Notes: a model not told the origin generated them from the letters alone. Positions 34,781-43,699 are shown, counted from the first letter of the stretch. The stretch: DNA of 64,000 nt from Bacteroidota bacterium (GCA_023434025.1 JAEYTL010000018.1:62001-126000); one strand, 5' to 3'. A program made the numbers and translations.

Positions 34781-34820
34781 TCGATAAAATACATATTTTG
34801 TCGACGAAATGCATATTTTT
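34781..34820 (-). promoter_or_regulatory. Tandem 20-bp element upstream of gldK
   Basis: Two adjoining 20-bp units (34781-34800 and 34801-34820) agree at 16 of 20 positions. They follow TCGA(T/C)(A/G)AAAT(A/G)CATATTTT on the + strand and contain the near-palindrome AAATATGCATTT. They lie 139-178 bp before the gldK start. The same double unit occurs upstream of the LRR gene, so it is probably a regulator binding site. Confidence 0.5.
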
Positions 34821-34847
34821 TCAATTTATGTAAGATTTTTAGTTTAA

Positions 34848-35996
34848 TTACAGAAGATTTTTTCGTTGTGCTTTCCACCATCGCTCGGGGATTTCCTGAT
34901 CGCACGCCCGCAAATAATCTTCATGTGTACAGGGCAATAACGTATTTTTTTTTAATTTATTATTAACATTTGAAATAAATGGTATTTCTATCCACCATCT
35001 TTCTGTTTTCGGGCTTTTAAAAAAGATAAGTTCGATGTCATCAACCGGAACAATATACTTTAAAAAAGTGTTTTGGTTCAGATTCGGATATTCCAACGAC
35101 CTGAAATTGTATCCTTCTACAAAATACCAGATTATCTGTGCAATTAAAACGCCCTCATTCTTGAGCTGATTGTGATTAAATATGCCGAGAACAGAAACTT
35201 TATCACTCAGCCCGGCATAACGTGACAACGCACAAATCTCCTTTCCGTTAAAACCATTGGGTGTAAATGTAACAAAATTTCCTGAGTCTGCTGATTTTAT
35301 GGCTGTTAAATCTACGGAAACGATATCGGCATCTCTGAAAACGGGTTCTGCTATCGAAAGATTAGAGCTCACTTCTCCCAATCGATAAGCATCAAAATAC
35401 AATTTTTCGATTAAATCAATCTCTTCCTGCGAATTATAGTAAGTCTGAAACCCCAGATTGCTGTAATTAAAAAGATTGGTCGGCTCATTGATAATGATCT
35501 TTGAAAGATACGAATCAGCCGTATTTCTGGATTCTTCTTTGCCGAAATCAAATCGGCTGTCAACCGTTACCAAATTGACCATCTGATCCAGGCTATCGTA
35601 ACTGCGGTACAAAGCATATGTCAGGTCCTGCGAACCACCTAAAACGATCGGGACAATTTGTTTTTTTATTAATTCAGCTACAATTTTTGAAACGGCATAA
35701 TAAGTATCTTCCTGTGTATTCCCATGAGGAATATCACCTAAGTCTGCCATAGACGAGTGCCAGTTGCCGGGAAAAAGTGCGTAAAATTCCTGCCTGATGA
35801 AATTTACATCAACCGTTTCATAAGAGGCATTACCTCTGTTATCTAAGACACCGATGACTGCAATTTTAATTTTATTTACATCCGGAAAATCTTCACGGGT
35901 ATGAAATACTGTTTTTTTTCCCAGCGTTTGTGTATTCAAACTTTTAACAAAAGCCAAAACGGACTCTTCAACAGGTTCTAAAAAATCGAATACCAT
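34848..35996 (-). CDS. Arginase-fold protein, probably catalytically inactive
   Basis: This 382-residue protein belongs to the ureohydrolase (arginase/formimidoylglutamase) family. The metal-binding motifs are eroded. The usual GGDHS is GGSQD (120-124), DAHxD is DSRFD (146-150), and SxDxDxxDP is SVDLTAIKSAD (227-237). Three of the six usual ligands are therefore replaced (His to Gln, His to Arg, Asp to Thr). Catalysis of the normal binuclear-manganese type is unlikely, so a structural or binding role is more plausible. It starts 3 bp after the topA stop, which points to cotranscription with topA. Confidence 0.82.
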   Translation of the reverse strand: MVFDFLEPVEESVLAFVKSLNTQTLGKKTVFHTREDFPDVNKIKIAVIGVLDNRGNASYETVDVNFIRQEFYALFPGNWHSSMADLGDIPHGNTQEDTYYAVSKIVAELIKKQIVPIVLGGSQDLTYALYRSYDSLDQMVNLVTVDSRFDFGKEESRNTADSYLSKIIINEPTNLFNYSNLGFQTYYNSQEEIDLIEKLYFDAYRLGEVSSNLSIAEPVFRDADIVSVDLTAIKSADSGNFVTFTPNGFNGKEICALSRYAGLSDKVSVLGIFNHNQLKNEGVLIAQIIWYFVEGYNFRSLEYPNLNQNTFLKYIVPVDDIELIFFKSPKTERWWIEIPFISNVNNKLKKNTLLPCTHEDYLRACDQEIPERWWKAQRKNLL

Positions 35997-35999
35997 AAA

Positions 36000-38516
36000 T
36001 TATTTCTTTTTTGCCGGGGCCTTTTTAGTTGTTGCTTTTTTAACCGTTGTCTTTTTAGCAACCGCTTTTTTAGCCGGAGCTTTCTTTTCAATCAATTCCT
36101 GAACCTCTGCCAGTGTTAACTTTTCAGCATCCACCTCTTTGCTTAATTCTATTTTAATTTTTCCTTTGGTAATAACAGAACGGCCCCAACGGGCTTTTTC
36201 AACTTTAATTCCTTCTGCCTTCCAATCGTGGATAACTTTATCCATTTCCTTTTGCAACTTGTCTTCTATTAACTCACTCAGATCAGATGGAGACAGCCGG
36301 TCAAAGTTGTATTTTTTGCCGACATTAATAAACATGCCGTTCCATTTGATGAAAGGTCCGAATCGGCCAACGCCTTTTTGGATAGGCAATCCGTCATACG
36401 TACCTATGGGAGCATCTGCCTGTTTTTTCTCATCTATGAGTTCCTTTGCTCTTTCCAGCGTAACATCCAGCGGATCCTCTCCTTTAGGTAAAGAAATAAA
36501 TGTTTTACCAAAACGCACATAAGGTCCAAAACGGCCATTGTTCACTTCCACCTCTTCTCCTTTGTAAGCCCCCAGTTTTTTGGGCAGTAAGAATAAATTT
36601 AAAGCTTCCTCTAACGTAATTGTTCCTATATTCTGATCTGTTCCCAAACTGGCAAACTGTTTATCTTCATCATCAATATCGCCTATCTGAGCCATAGGCC
36701 CGAATTTACCCAAGCGTACGGAAACCGGTTTCCCGGTTTTCGGGTCCTTTCCTAAAATACGTTCGCCACTTTCGCGGTCAGCATTCTCTTCCACATTTTT
36801 CACAATCGGATGGAAATGACTGTAAAAATCACGCATCATTTTTGTCCAATCTTCATTTCCTTCCGCTATTTCGTCAAAATCCTGTTCTACTTTAGCCGTG
36901 AAATTATAATCCAATATGGTTTCAAAATTCTTAACTAAAAAGTCATTGACTATAATTCCAATATCAGTTGGCACCAGCTTTCCTTTATCAGACCCTGCAT
37001 TTTCAGTCAGCACAACCGACTTAACTACTCCTTCCGTCAAGGTGAGCTGATTGTATTTTCGCTCTTGTCCTTCAAAACTTCCTTTTTCAACATAATTCCT
37101 GTTGATGATTGTTGAAATGGTCGGAGCATAGGTAGAAGGTCTTCCTATTCCGAGTTCTTCTAACTTTTTAACCAAAGAAGCTTCGGTATATCGGCTGGCC
37201 GGACGTGAAAAACGCTCGGTTGCCGTAATATAATTATTCGTTAACCTTTCATTGATTTTCATTGACGGCAACATGCCTTCCTGTTCTTCTTCATCCTCAT
37301 CGTTTCCTTCCAGATACACTTTCAGAAAACCTTCAAATTTGATCACCTCACCGGTAGCGGCAAAATGTTCTGCGTGTGTGTTTGCTTCAATTTTCACATT
37401 GGTTCGTTCCAGCTCAGCATCGCTCATCTGCGAAGCCAGTGTTCTCTTCCATATTAAATCATATAAACGGGCCTGATCCCTGTCAATATTCAAAGTATGT
37501 TTAGACATATCAGTAGGCCGGATAGCCTCGTGAGCCTCCTGAGCTCCTTTTGACTTGCTTGTAAAAGTACGCGGCTTGCTGAACTCTTTTCCATACGAAC
37601 GAACAATTTCTGCCTGAGCAGCTGCCATTGCTTCCTGAGAAAGGTTCACACTATCTGTTCGCATATACGTTATATGTCCCGCTTCATACAAGCGTTGGGC
37701 TACCTGCATCGTAATACCCACCGGAAGATATAGTTTCCGGGCAGCTTCCTGCTGTAACGTAGAGGTTGTAAAGGGAGCTGCCGGTGATTTTCTGGTCGGC
37801 TTAGTTTCTAAATCCGACACCTTATATATAGATCCTATATTTTTTTGCAGAAAATCTTCTGCTTCTTTTTGGGTTGAAAAATTCTTGGGTAATTTCGCTT
37901 TGAATGTTTTTCCGGCTTCGTTGGCAAACTCAGCAGTAACTGAATAAGATGCCTGCGGTCTGAACTCCTGAATCTCACGCTCTCTTTCCACAATAAGACG
38001 GACAGAAACCGACTGTACACGTCCGGCAGACAAACCGCTTTTTACCTTCTTCCACAAAACCGGAGATAATTCATACCCCACTAAACGATCTAAAACTCTT
38101 CGGGCTTGTTGGGCATTTACTAAATTATAATCAATCTTACGTGGGTTTTCAATTGCCTTTTGTATGGCCGACTTGGTAATTTCATGAAAAACAATCCGCT
38201 TTGTCTTTTTCGGGTCTAATTTTAATTCTTCTGCCAAATGCCAGGAAATAGCTTCTCCCTCCCGGTCTTCATCACTCGCCAACCAAACGGTATCAGCATT
38301 TTTAGACAACGTTTTCAGCTTACTCACCAACGCTTTTTTATCCGAAGCGACTTCATATTTGGGTTTAAAATCATTTTCGACATCCACTCCTATTTCTTTA
38401 GAAGGCAAGTCAGCTATGTGTCCGTAACTGGATTCTACCTGATAGTCGCTTCCTAAAAATTTTTCAATGGTTTTTGCTTTTGCCGGTGACTCTACGATAA
38501 CTAAATTCTTTGCCAT
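36000..38516 (-). CDS. topA: DNA topoisomerase I
   Basis: This is a type IA topoisomerase that relaxes negative supercoils, with 838 residues from the ATG at 38516 (MAKNLVIVESPAKAKTIEKFLG). The TOPRIM motif with DxD appears as WLASDEDREGEAISWHL. The active-site Tyr lies in the HITYMRTDSVNLS segment. C-terminal repeats of the form GKFGPMAQ, GRFGPYVRFG and GRFGPFIKW are modified zinc-ribbon-like domains without the Cys clusters. The protein ends in a Lys/Ala-rich tail (KKAPAKKAVAKK) like histone H1, common in Flavobacteriaceae. Confidence 0.97.
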   Translation of the reverse strand: MAKNLVIVESPAKAKTIEKFLGSDYQVESSYGHIADLPSKEIGVDVENDFKPKYEVASDKKALVSKLKTLSKNADTVWLASDEDREGEAISWHLAEELKLDPKKTKRIVFHEITKSAIQKAIENPRKIDYNLVNAQQARRVLDRLVGYELSPVLWKKVKSGLSAGRVQSVSVRLIVEREREIQEFRPQASYSVTAEFANEAGKTFKAKLPKNFSTQKEAEDFLQKNIGSIYKVSDLETKPTRKSPAAPFTTSTLQQEAARKLYLPVGITMQVAQRLYEAGHITYMRTDSVNLSQEAMAAAQAEIVRSYGKEFSKPRTFTSKSKGAQEAHEAIRPTDMSKHTLNIDRDQARLYDLIWKRTLASQMSDAELERTNVKIEANTHAEHFAATGEVIKFEGFLKVYLEGNDEDEEEQEGMLPSMKINERLTNNYITATERFSRPASRYTEASLVKKLEELGIGRPSTYAPTISTIINRNYVEKGSFEGQERKYNQLTLTEGVVKSVVLTENAGSDKGKLVPTDIGIIVNDFLVKNFETILDYNFTAKVEQDFDEIAEGNEDWTKMMRDFYSHFHPIVKNVEENADRESGERILGKDPKTGKPVSVRLGKFGPMAQIGDIDDEDKQFASLGTDQNIGTITLEEALNLFLLPKKLGAYKGEEVEVNNGRFGPYVRFGKTFISLPKGEDPLDVTLERAKELIDEKKQADAPIGTYDGLPIQKGVGRFGPFIKWNGMFINVGKKYNFDRLSPSDLSELIEDKLQKEMDKVIHDWKAEGIKVEKARWGRSVITKGKIKIELSKEVDAEKLTLAEVQELIEKKAPAKKAVAKKTTVKKATTKKAPAKKK

Positions 38517-38633
38517 GTACATGTTTGTTTGGCAACAAAAGTATGGTTTTTTTTTAATTTTTGTTTTTTGGAAAATAAAACGTCCTGTTAATTTGTTTTT
38601 GAGGTAATATTTTGTTAAACAACACCTGTCATC

Positions 38634-38665
38634 TTGTCATATTTTGATTTTTAGTATTATCTTTG
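38634..38665 (+). promoter_or_regulatory. miaB promoter
   Basis: A -33 TTG at 38634-38636 and an exact -7 box TATCTTTG at 38658-38665 are separated by 21 bp, close to the usual spacing in this phylum. The ATG follows 26 bp after the -7 box. Confidence 0.5.
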
Positions 38666-38691
38666 CAGACTGATTTCAGATAAAACCGATT

Positions 38692-40140
38692 ATGGAGAAG
38701 ATAATAGAGGAAAACAAGCAAGGCACAAGCTTGGTTTTAGAGCAAAAAGAAGGCAATACCAAAAAGTTGTTTATAGAGAGCTATGGTTGTCAGATGAATT
38801 TTTCTGACAGTGAAATCGTCGCTTCCATTTTGCACGAACAAGGCTACAACACCACCCAAAATCTGGAAGAAGCCGATCTGGTACTGGTAAACACCTGCTC
38901 GATTCGCGACAAGGCGGAGCAAACCGTACGCAAACGCTTAGAAAAATATAATGCGGTAAAAAAAATAAACCCGACAATGAAAGTGGGCGTTTTGGGCTGT
39001 ATGGCCGAACGTTTGAAAAGTCAGTTTCTGGAGGAAGAAAAGATTGTTGACATGGTTGTTGGGCCGGATGCCTATAAAGACATTCCCAACTTGTTAAAAG
39101 AAGTGGAGGAAGGGAGAGATGCCATTAACGTGATTTTATCTAAAGAAGAAACCTACGGCGATATTTCTCCGGTTCGCTTGAACAGTAATGGCGTCAATGC
39201 GTTTGTTTCCATCACACGTGGTTGCGACAACATGTGTACTTTTTGCGTGGTTCCGTTTACCCGAGGACGTGAAAGAAGCCGAGAGCCTCAAAGTATTCTG
39301 GAAGAAATAAATGATTTATACAACAGAGGTTTTAAAGAAGTTACTTTGTTAGGTCAGAACGTAGATAGTTATTTATGGTATGGTGGCGGTTTGAAAAAAG
39401 ATTTTGATAAAGCCTCCGAAATGCAGAAAGCTACAGCGGTTGATTTTGCACAGTTATTGGAAATGTGTGCCGTTCAATTCCCGAAAATGCGTTTTCGCTT
39501 CTCTACTTCCAATCCGCAGGATATGCATGTTGAGGTCATTGAAGTGATGGCAAAACACCATAATATATGCAACTATATCCACTTACCGGTTCAAAGCGGC
39601 AGTACAAGAATATTGGCAGCAATGAACCGCCAGCACACCCGTGAGGAGTATATGGCATTGGTTGATAAAATATATGAAATCATACCGGACATCTCACTCT
39701 CGCAGGATATGATTTCCGGCTTCCCGACCGAAACGGAGGAAGATCATCAGGATACGCTGAGTCTGATGGAATATGTAAAATATGATTTCGGTTTTATGTT
39801 TGCATATTCAGAACGTCCAGGAACATTAGCTGCCCGAAAAATGGAAGACGATGTGCCGGAAGAAGTTAAGAAAAGACGTTTAAACGAAATCATCGATTTA
39901 CAACAAAAATTAGGGTTAGAAAGAACCAAACGCTTTGTGGGTCAGGAAGTAGAAGTGCTGATTGAAAAAGAATCCAAACGTTCCGATAAACACTGGAGCG
40001 GAAGAAATTCTCAAAACACAGTAGTAGTTTTCCCGAAGGAACATTATCAAGTAGGCGATTTTGTGATGGTAAAAATCAACGATTGTACCGCTGCTACATT
40101 AATAGGAGAAGCAGTGGGTTATTCGGAAATAATGCAATAA
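38692..40140 (+). CDS. miaB: tRNA-2-methylthio-N6-dimethylallyladenosine synthase MiaB
   Basis: This radical-SAM methylthiotransferase adds the 2-methylthio group to i6A37 of tRNAs reading UNN codons. It has 482 residues. The N-terminal UPF0004 domain carries three Cys for an iron-sulfur cluster (ESYGCQMN, VNTCSIRD, LGCMAER). The radical-SAM motif is GCDNMCTFCVVPFTRG, and a C-terminal TRAM domain covers about 410-475. It carries an insert YGGGLKKDFDKASE in the SAM domain, as seen in Bacteroidota MiaB. Confidence 0.97.
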   Translation: MEKIIEENKQGTSLVLEQKEGNTKKLFIESYGCQMNFSDSEIVASILHEQGYNTTQNLEEADLVLVNTCSIRDKAEQTVRKRLEKYNAVKKINPTMKVGVLGCMAERLKSQFLEEEKIVDMVVGPDAYKDIPNLLKEVEEGRDAINVILSKEETYGDISPVRLNSNGVNAFVSITRGCDNMCTFCVVPFTRGRERSREPQSILEEINDLYNRGFKEVTLLGQNVDSYLWYGGGLKKDFDKASEMQKATAVDFAQLLEMCAVQFPKMRFRFSTSNPQDMHVEVIEVMAKHHNICNYIHLPVQSGSTRILAAMNRQHTREEYMALVDKIYEIIPDISLSQDMISGFPTETEEDHQDTLSLMEYVKYDFGFMFAYSERPGTLAARKMEDDVPEEVKKRRLNEIIDLQQKLGLERTKRFVGQEVEVLIEKESKRSDKHWSGRNSQNTVVVFPKEHYQVGDFVMVKINDCTAATLIGEAVGYSEIMQ

Positions 40141-40145
40141 TTTTT

Positions 40146-40201
40146 GTTTCAGGTTAACTCCTCGACTTGAAACCTGAAATCTGAAACTTGAAACCTGAAA
40201 C
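40146..40201. repeat. Heptanucleotide tandem repeat with facing inverted copy
   Basis: Five perfect-phase heptads of the form YTGAAAY run from 40167 to 40201. A facing GTTTCAGGTT at 40146-40155 is the exact complement of 40192-40201, so alternative hairpins can form. It fills the gap between miaB and the sigma-54-type activator gene and ends 5 bp before the latter's ATG. Confidence 0.8.
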
Positions 40202-40206
40202 AAATC

Positions 40207-41469
40207 ATGGAATCCGTACAAGCAATAAAACAACGATTTGAAATCATCGGAAACGATCCGAAACTCAACCGTGCCATAGAAAAAGCCATTCAGGTTGCTC
40301 CTACCGATATTTCGGTGTTGGTTACCGGAGAAAGCGGTGTGGGTAAAGAGAGTATTCCGAAAATCATCCATTCACTTTCGCACAGAAAGCACGGAAAATA
40401 CATTGCCGTGAACTGTGGTGCTATTCCGGAGGGAACCATTGACAGTGAACTATTCGGGCATGAGAAGGGTTCGTTTACCGGAGCAACCGGTGCCAGAGAC
40501 GGTTATTTTGAAGTAGCCGACGGAGGAACTATTTTTCTGGATGAAGTAGGCGAATTGCCGTTAACCACTCAGGTACGTTTACTTCGGGTTTTGGAAAACG
40601 GTGAGTTTATTAAAGTCGGTTCTTCTCAGGTACAAAAAACCAATGTCCGCATCGTAGCCGCTACAAACGTAAACATGTTTGAAGCCATTGAAAAAGGTAA
40701 ATTCCGCGAAGATTTATATTATCGTTTGAGTACCGTTGAAATCACGCTTCCTCCTCTCAGGGAACGAAAAGACGATATTCATTTGCTGTTCAGAAAATTT
40801 GCTTCGGATTTCAGCCAGAAATATAAAATGCCGGCCATTAAATTAGAAGACAATGCAATTGATTTATTGTTGAAGTATCGTTGGAGCGGTAACATCCGTC
40901 AGTTACGGAATATTGCCGAGCAGATTTCCGTGCTGGAAACCAACCGCAATATTTCCTATCAAACCCTTTACTCCTACCTGCCTCAGGAAGGCTCTAATCT
41001 TCCGGCTGTGATTAAAGATAAAAAAGCTGAAAGCGACTTCAGCAATGAACGCGAAATCCTTTATAAAGTGCTTTTTGACATGAAAAGTGATTTGAATGAC
41101 TTAAAAAAGCTCACCCTGGAATTGATGCAAAACGGCGGGGCAAAAGTGCAGGAAGCTAACAAAAACCTGATTCAGAAAATATACGGACAGAAAGAAAATA
41201 CCGAAATTGCTTTTGAAGAACCCCGGATGAGCGTTATACCGCAGCAAGACATTACGCAACAAGAAGAATTTGACGACGAAGATGACGATCATAACTACTT
41301 ATTTGCCGAAACGGTTGAAGAGGAAGAAACACTGCGTTTAGATGCCAAAGAAATAGAACTTATCAAAAAAGCATTGGAAAGAAACAAAGGAAAACGAAAA
41401 GCGGCCGCCGATGAACTGGGAATTTCAGAGCGGACGCTATATCGCAAAATTAAACAATTTGATTTGTAG
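40207..41469 (+). CDS. Sigma-54-type AAA+ transcription activator without receiver domain
   Basis: This is a cytoplasmic enhancer-binding protein of 420 residues. It starts directly with the AAA+ domain: Walker A GESGVGKE at 41-48, Walker B GGTIFLDE at 106-113. The C-terminus has a Fis-type helix-turn-helix (RKAAADELGISERTLYRKI). The sigma-54 contact loop reads GSFTGA (88-93) rather than the usual GAFTGA. No N-terminal sensor domain is present. The acidic stretch at about 355-375 (EEFDDEDDDH) separates AAA+ from the DNA-binding part. lptE follows 4 bp downstream, so the two are cotranscribed. Confidence 0.92.
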   Translation: MESVQAIKQRFEIIGNDPKLNRAIEKAIQVAPTDISVLVTGESGVGKESIPKIIHSLSHRKHGKYIAVNCGAIPEGTIDSELFGHEKGSFTGATGARDGYFEVADGGTIFLDEVGELPLTTQVRLLRVLENGEFIKVGSSQVQKTNVRIVAATNVNMFEAIEKGKFREDLYYRLSTVEITLPPLRERKDDIHLLFRKFASDFSQKYKMPAIKLEDNAIDLLLKYRWSGNIRQLRNIAEQISVLETNRNISYQTLYSYLPQEGSNLPAVIKDKKAESDFSNEREILYKVLFDMKSDLNDLKKLTLELMQNGGAKVQEANKNLIQKIYGQKENTEIAFEEPRMSVIPQQDITQQEEFDDEDDDHNYLFAETVEEEETLRLDAKEIELIKKALERNKGKRKAAADELGISERTLYRKIKQFDL

Positions 41470-41473
41470 AATT

Positions 41474-41980
41474 ATGAAAAGAATCATCAAATACTGTTTG
41501 TTTCTAATTACAATTATCGTTGCAAACAGTTGCAAATACTATAATTTTACCGGAACCGGAAAGATTGACGCCAAAACATTTCAGGTGAATTATTTTCAAA
41601 ATAATGCCGAACTGATTGAACCGGGAATAGAACGCGATTTTACGTTGGCACTTCAGGATCTGATTGTCAATCAAACCAACCTGAATTTAACAACCAGTGG
41701 AGCCGACCTGATTTATGAAGGAGAAATCACCGGATTCCGCATTTCTCCCATGACCGCAACAGCCGACCAGCGAACAGCTCAAAACCGGGTAACCATGACT
41801 GTTAATGTACGCTTTACAAACACCAAAAAAGAAGGAGATGATTTTGAAAAATCATTTTCCTTTTTCTACGATTATCCGGCTGAACAGCAATTAATCGGCC
41901 CCACCTTAGCTACGGCAAAAGAAGAGTTGTTTGAACGAATCACTCAAGATATTTTTAATGCTTCGTTAGCAAAATGGTAA
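41474..41980 (+). CDS. lptE: LPS assembly lipoprotein LptE
   Basis: This 168-residue lipoprotein (lipobox IIVANSC, lipid Cys near 20) fits the Bacteroidota LptE family. LptE plugs the LptD channel that delivers LPS to the outer leaflet. The family pattern includes CKYYNFTGTG after the anchor and a central AQNRVTMTVNVRFTNTK strand region. The start at 41474 gives a proper signal peptide, while a longer in-frame start lies inside the upstream gene. LptD itself is not in this window. Confidence 0.88.
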   Translation: MKRIIKYCLFLITIIVANSCKYYNFTGTGKIDAKTFQVNYFQNNAELIEPGIERDFTLALQDLIVNQTNLNLTTSGADLIYEGEITGFRISPMTATADQRTAQNRVTMTVNVRFTNTKKEGDDFEKSFSFFYDYPAEQQLIGPTLATAKEELFERITQDIFNASLAKW

Positions 41981-42006
41981 GTCATCAAGTTTAGCACGCT
42001 TTCTTG

Positions 42007-42035
42007 TTGATTTTCCGTAAATTTGAATAAATTTG
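42007..42035 (+). promoter_or_regulatory. Promoter of the TPR-secG genes
   Basis: TTG at 42007-42009 and TAAATTTG at 42028-42035 are spaced by 18 bp, a good match to the phylum consensus. A second TAAATTTG lies 10 bp upstream (42018-42025). Confidence 0.5.
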
Positions 42036-42063
42036 TCAGACAACAGACCATAGAGAACAAACT

Positions 42064-43197
42064 TTGAACCTTTCCGAATATACATATTTACTCAACAATC
42101 CGAATTCGGTAAACGAAAAACAGGCCAAGGCTCTGGAGACCGTAGTGGATAGCTTCCCCTACTTTCAGAGTGCCCGGGCATTGTATCTCAAAGGGCTGTA
42201 TAATCAGGACAGCTATAAATATAATTTTGCGTTAAAGCAAACCGCTGCACATACCACAGATCGCAGCGTTTTATTTGATTTTATTACTTCAGATGAGTTC
42301 ACCATCATTGAAAAAGATATTTATGAGCAGAAATTAGCTTTGTTGATGGATATTGAAGTGGTTGAAAGTGAAATTCCCCACGTAAAAGAAGTAATTGAAA
42401 ATCCGGCCGCAGAAATCTCATCAATTTCCGTAAAACCTACCGTTGAATTTGAATCGGCTGATATTGATTTCGTGAAGTTAGAGAACAACCCGGCAGGTGA
42501 TGAAGGTGCAGAAGAAATCACATTAACTAAGGTTATTTCTCCAGCAATTGATGAAAACTTACATGCTTTAACGGAAGAAGTCCTGTCATCTGAAACAAAT
42601 CCAGAAGATAATGAACCTGCTGATGAACTGATTTCTTCAGAAATCTCAGAAAAAACGATTGAAGAAACAATGGTTGTTGTAGCGATACCCTCCGAAAAAA
42701 ACAACCTTGAACCAATTATAGAAGAAGTCATTCCTGAAATTGAAGAGAAACTTGCAATCGGCAAACCAATCACTTTTTCACAAAACGAAAAACACTCCTT
42801 TCAGGAATGGTTACAACTGGCAAGTTTTAAACCTATTGAACGAATTGAAGAGAAAAAAGAAACAACTCAGATCGAAAATTCAGTTCCTGAAGACAAAAAA
42901 AAGCAAGAAAACACAAGCGACAAACTAAAAAAATCAGAAATAATTGATAAGTTTATCGAATCCAATCCGAAAATAACACCGGCCAAAGAATTAGCCGAAA
43001 TACCTTTGAAACCAATAGAAGTAAGCGATACAACGCATTTAATGACCGAAACTTTGGCTCGTGTTTACCTGGAACAAAAAAAATATAGCAAAGCAATTCA
43101 AGCTTATGAAATATTAATTTTGAAATATCCGGAAAAAAGTATTTTCTTTGCAGACCGAATCAAAGACATCAATATTTTACAACAAAATAATCAATAA
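42064..43197 (+). CDS. Acidic protein with C-terminal TPR, secG-linked
   Basis: This 377-residue protein is probably cytoplasmic, with no signal peptide. The conserved N-terminal domain (about 1-85: YTYLLNNPNSVNEKQ, FPYFQSARALYLKGLYNQ, TTDRSVLFDFI) is typical of a Flavobacteriaceae family found just before secG. The middle (100-290) is very Glu-rich and low in complexity. The C-terminus has a single TPR (ETLARVYLEQKKYSKAIQAYE). The start is a TTG at 42064 and no ATG is available nearby. Function is unknown; the position suggests a link to secretion, which is inference. Confidence 0.8.
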   Translation: MNLSEYTYLLNNPNSVNEKQAKALETVVDSFPYFQSARALYLKGLYNQDSYKYNFALKQTAAHTTDRSVLFDFITSDEFTIIEKDIYEQKLALLMDIEVVESEIPHVKEVIENPAAEISSISVKPTVEFESADIDFVKLENNPAGDEGAEEITLTKVISPAIDENLHALTEEVLSSETNPEDNEPADELISSEISEKTIEETMVVVAIPSEKNNLEPIIEEVIPEIEEKLAIGKPITFSQNEKHSFQEWLQLASFKPIERIEEKKETTQIENSVPEDKKKQENTSDKLKKSEIIDKFIESNPKITPAKELAEIPLKPIEVSDTTHLMTETLARVYLEQKKYSKAIQAYEILILKYPEKSIFFADRIKDINILQQNNQ

Positions 43198-43198
43198 C

Positions 43199-43552
43199 AT
43201 GGGATTTTCAGTTTTTTTAGTATTAATAACAATTGTTTGTTTCTTACTTATCGTCGTAATCATGGTACAAAACCCTAAAGGAGGGGGCTTGTCATCTACT
43301 TTCGGAAATTCACAACAAATCGGCGGGGTTCAAAAAACCACTGACTTTTTGGATAAAAGCACCTGGACATTAGGCATAATTCTTATTGCCCTGATTATGT
43401 TTTCCAGCTTAGCTTTTAACGACAGCAGCGACAGTATTAAAATTGACAAAAGTACAGTTCCTGCCAAAACAGAATCGGCAGTTCCTGCCACACCAACTCC
43501 CGCTACTCCGGCAGAAACCACTCCAGCGGAATCTGATGCGGCCACAAAATAA
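43199..43552 (+). CDS. secG: Preprotein translocase subunit SecG
   Basis: This is the auxiliary membrane subunit of the SecYEG translocon, with 117 residues. It has two membrane helices (about 3-22 and 55-74) around the conserved MVQNPKGGGLSSTFG loop. The C-terminal tail is Ala/Pro/Thr-rich and low in complexity (ATPTPATPAETT), as often seen in this phylum. Its ATG follows one base after the TPR gene stop. Confidence 0.95.
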   Translation: MGFSVFLVLITIVCFLLIVVIMVQNPKGGGLSSTFGNSQQIGGVQKTTDFLDKSTWTLGIILIALIMFSSLAFNDSSDSIKIDKSTVPAKTESAVPATPTPATPAETTPAESDAATK

Positions 43553-43573
43553 TTTAGAGTTCAATATTATACG

Positions 43574-43604
43574 AAAGTCCCTTAAAACGGGACTTTTTTT
43601 TTTG
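43574..43604 (+). terminator. Terminator after secG
   Basis: The stem AAAGTCCC / GGGACTTT has a 7-base loop and is followed by a run of T's, 22 bp after the secG stop. Confidence 0.88.
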
Positions 43605-43625
43605 ACCATTATTAGCTGAAAAAAT

Positions 43626-43658
43626 GTCAGTTCTATCGGTTTGGCATAATTTCTGACT
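43626..43658. promoter_or_regulatory. Putative regulatory region of groES-groEL
   Basis: Upstream of groES, GTCAG and CTGAC form a spaced dyad around TTGGCATAATTTCTGAC. TGGCAT-N4-TCTGA loosely recalls a sigma-54 -24/-12 element but lacks the usual GC at -12. No CIRCE element is seen. Confidence 0.22.
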
Positions 43659-43699
43659 GCTGAAAACCGTCAAACTTAATTTAATAAATATAAATAATT

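Noticed and set aside
36000..36084. Lys/Ala-rich 3' end of topA as a separate histone-like gene
   Set aside because: It is in frame with topA, without a start codon or ribosome site of its own. Such tails are common on this enzyme in Flavobacteriaceae.
43626..43658. Sigma-54 promoter upstream of groES
   Set aside because: TGGCAT is present, but the -12 part reads TCTGA instead of containing GC. It is kept only as a low-confidence regulatory region.
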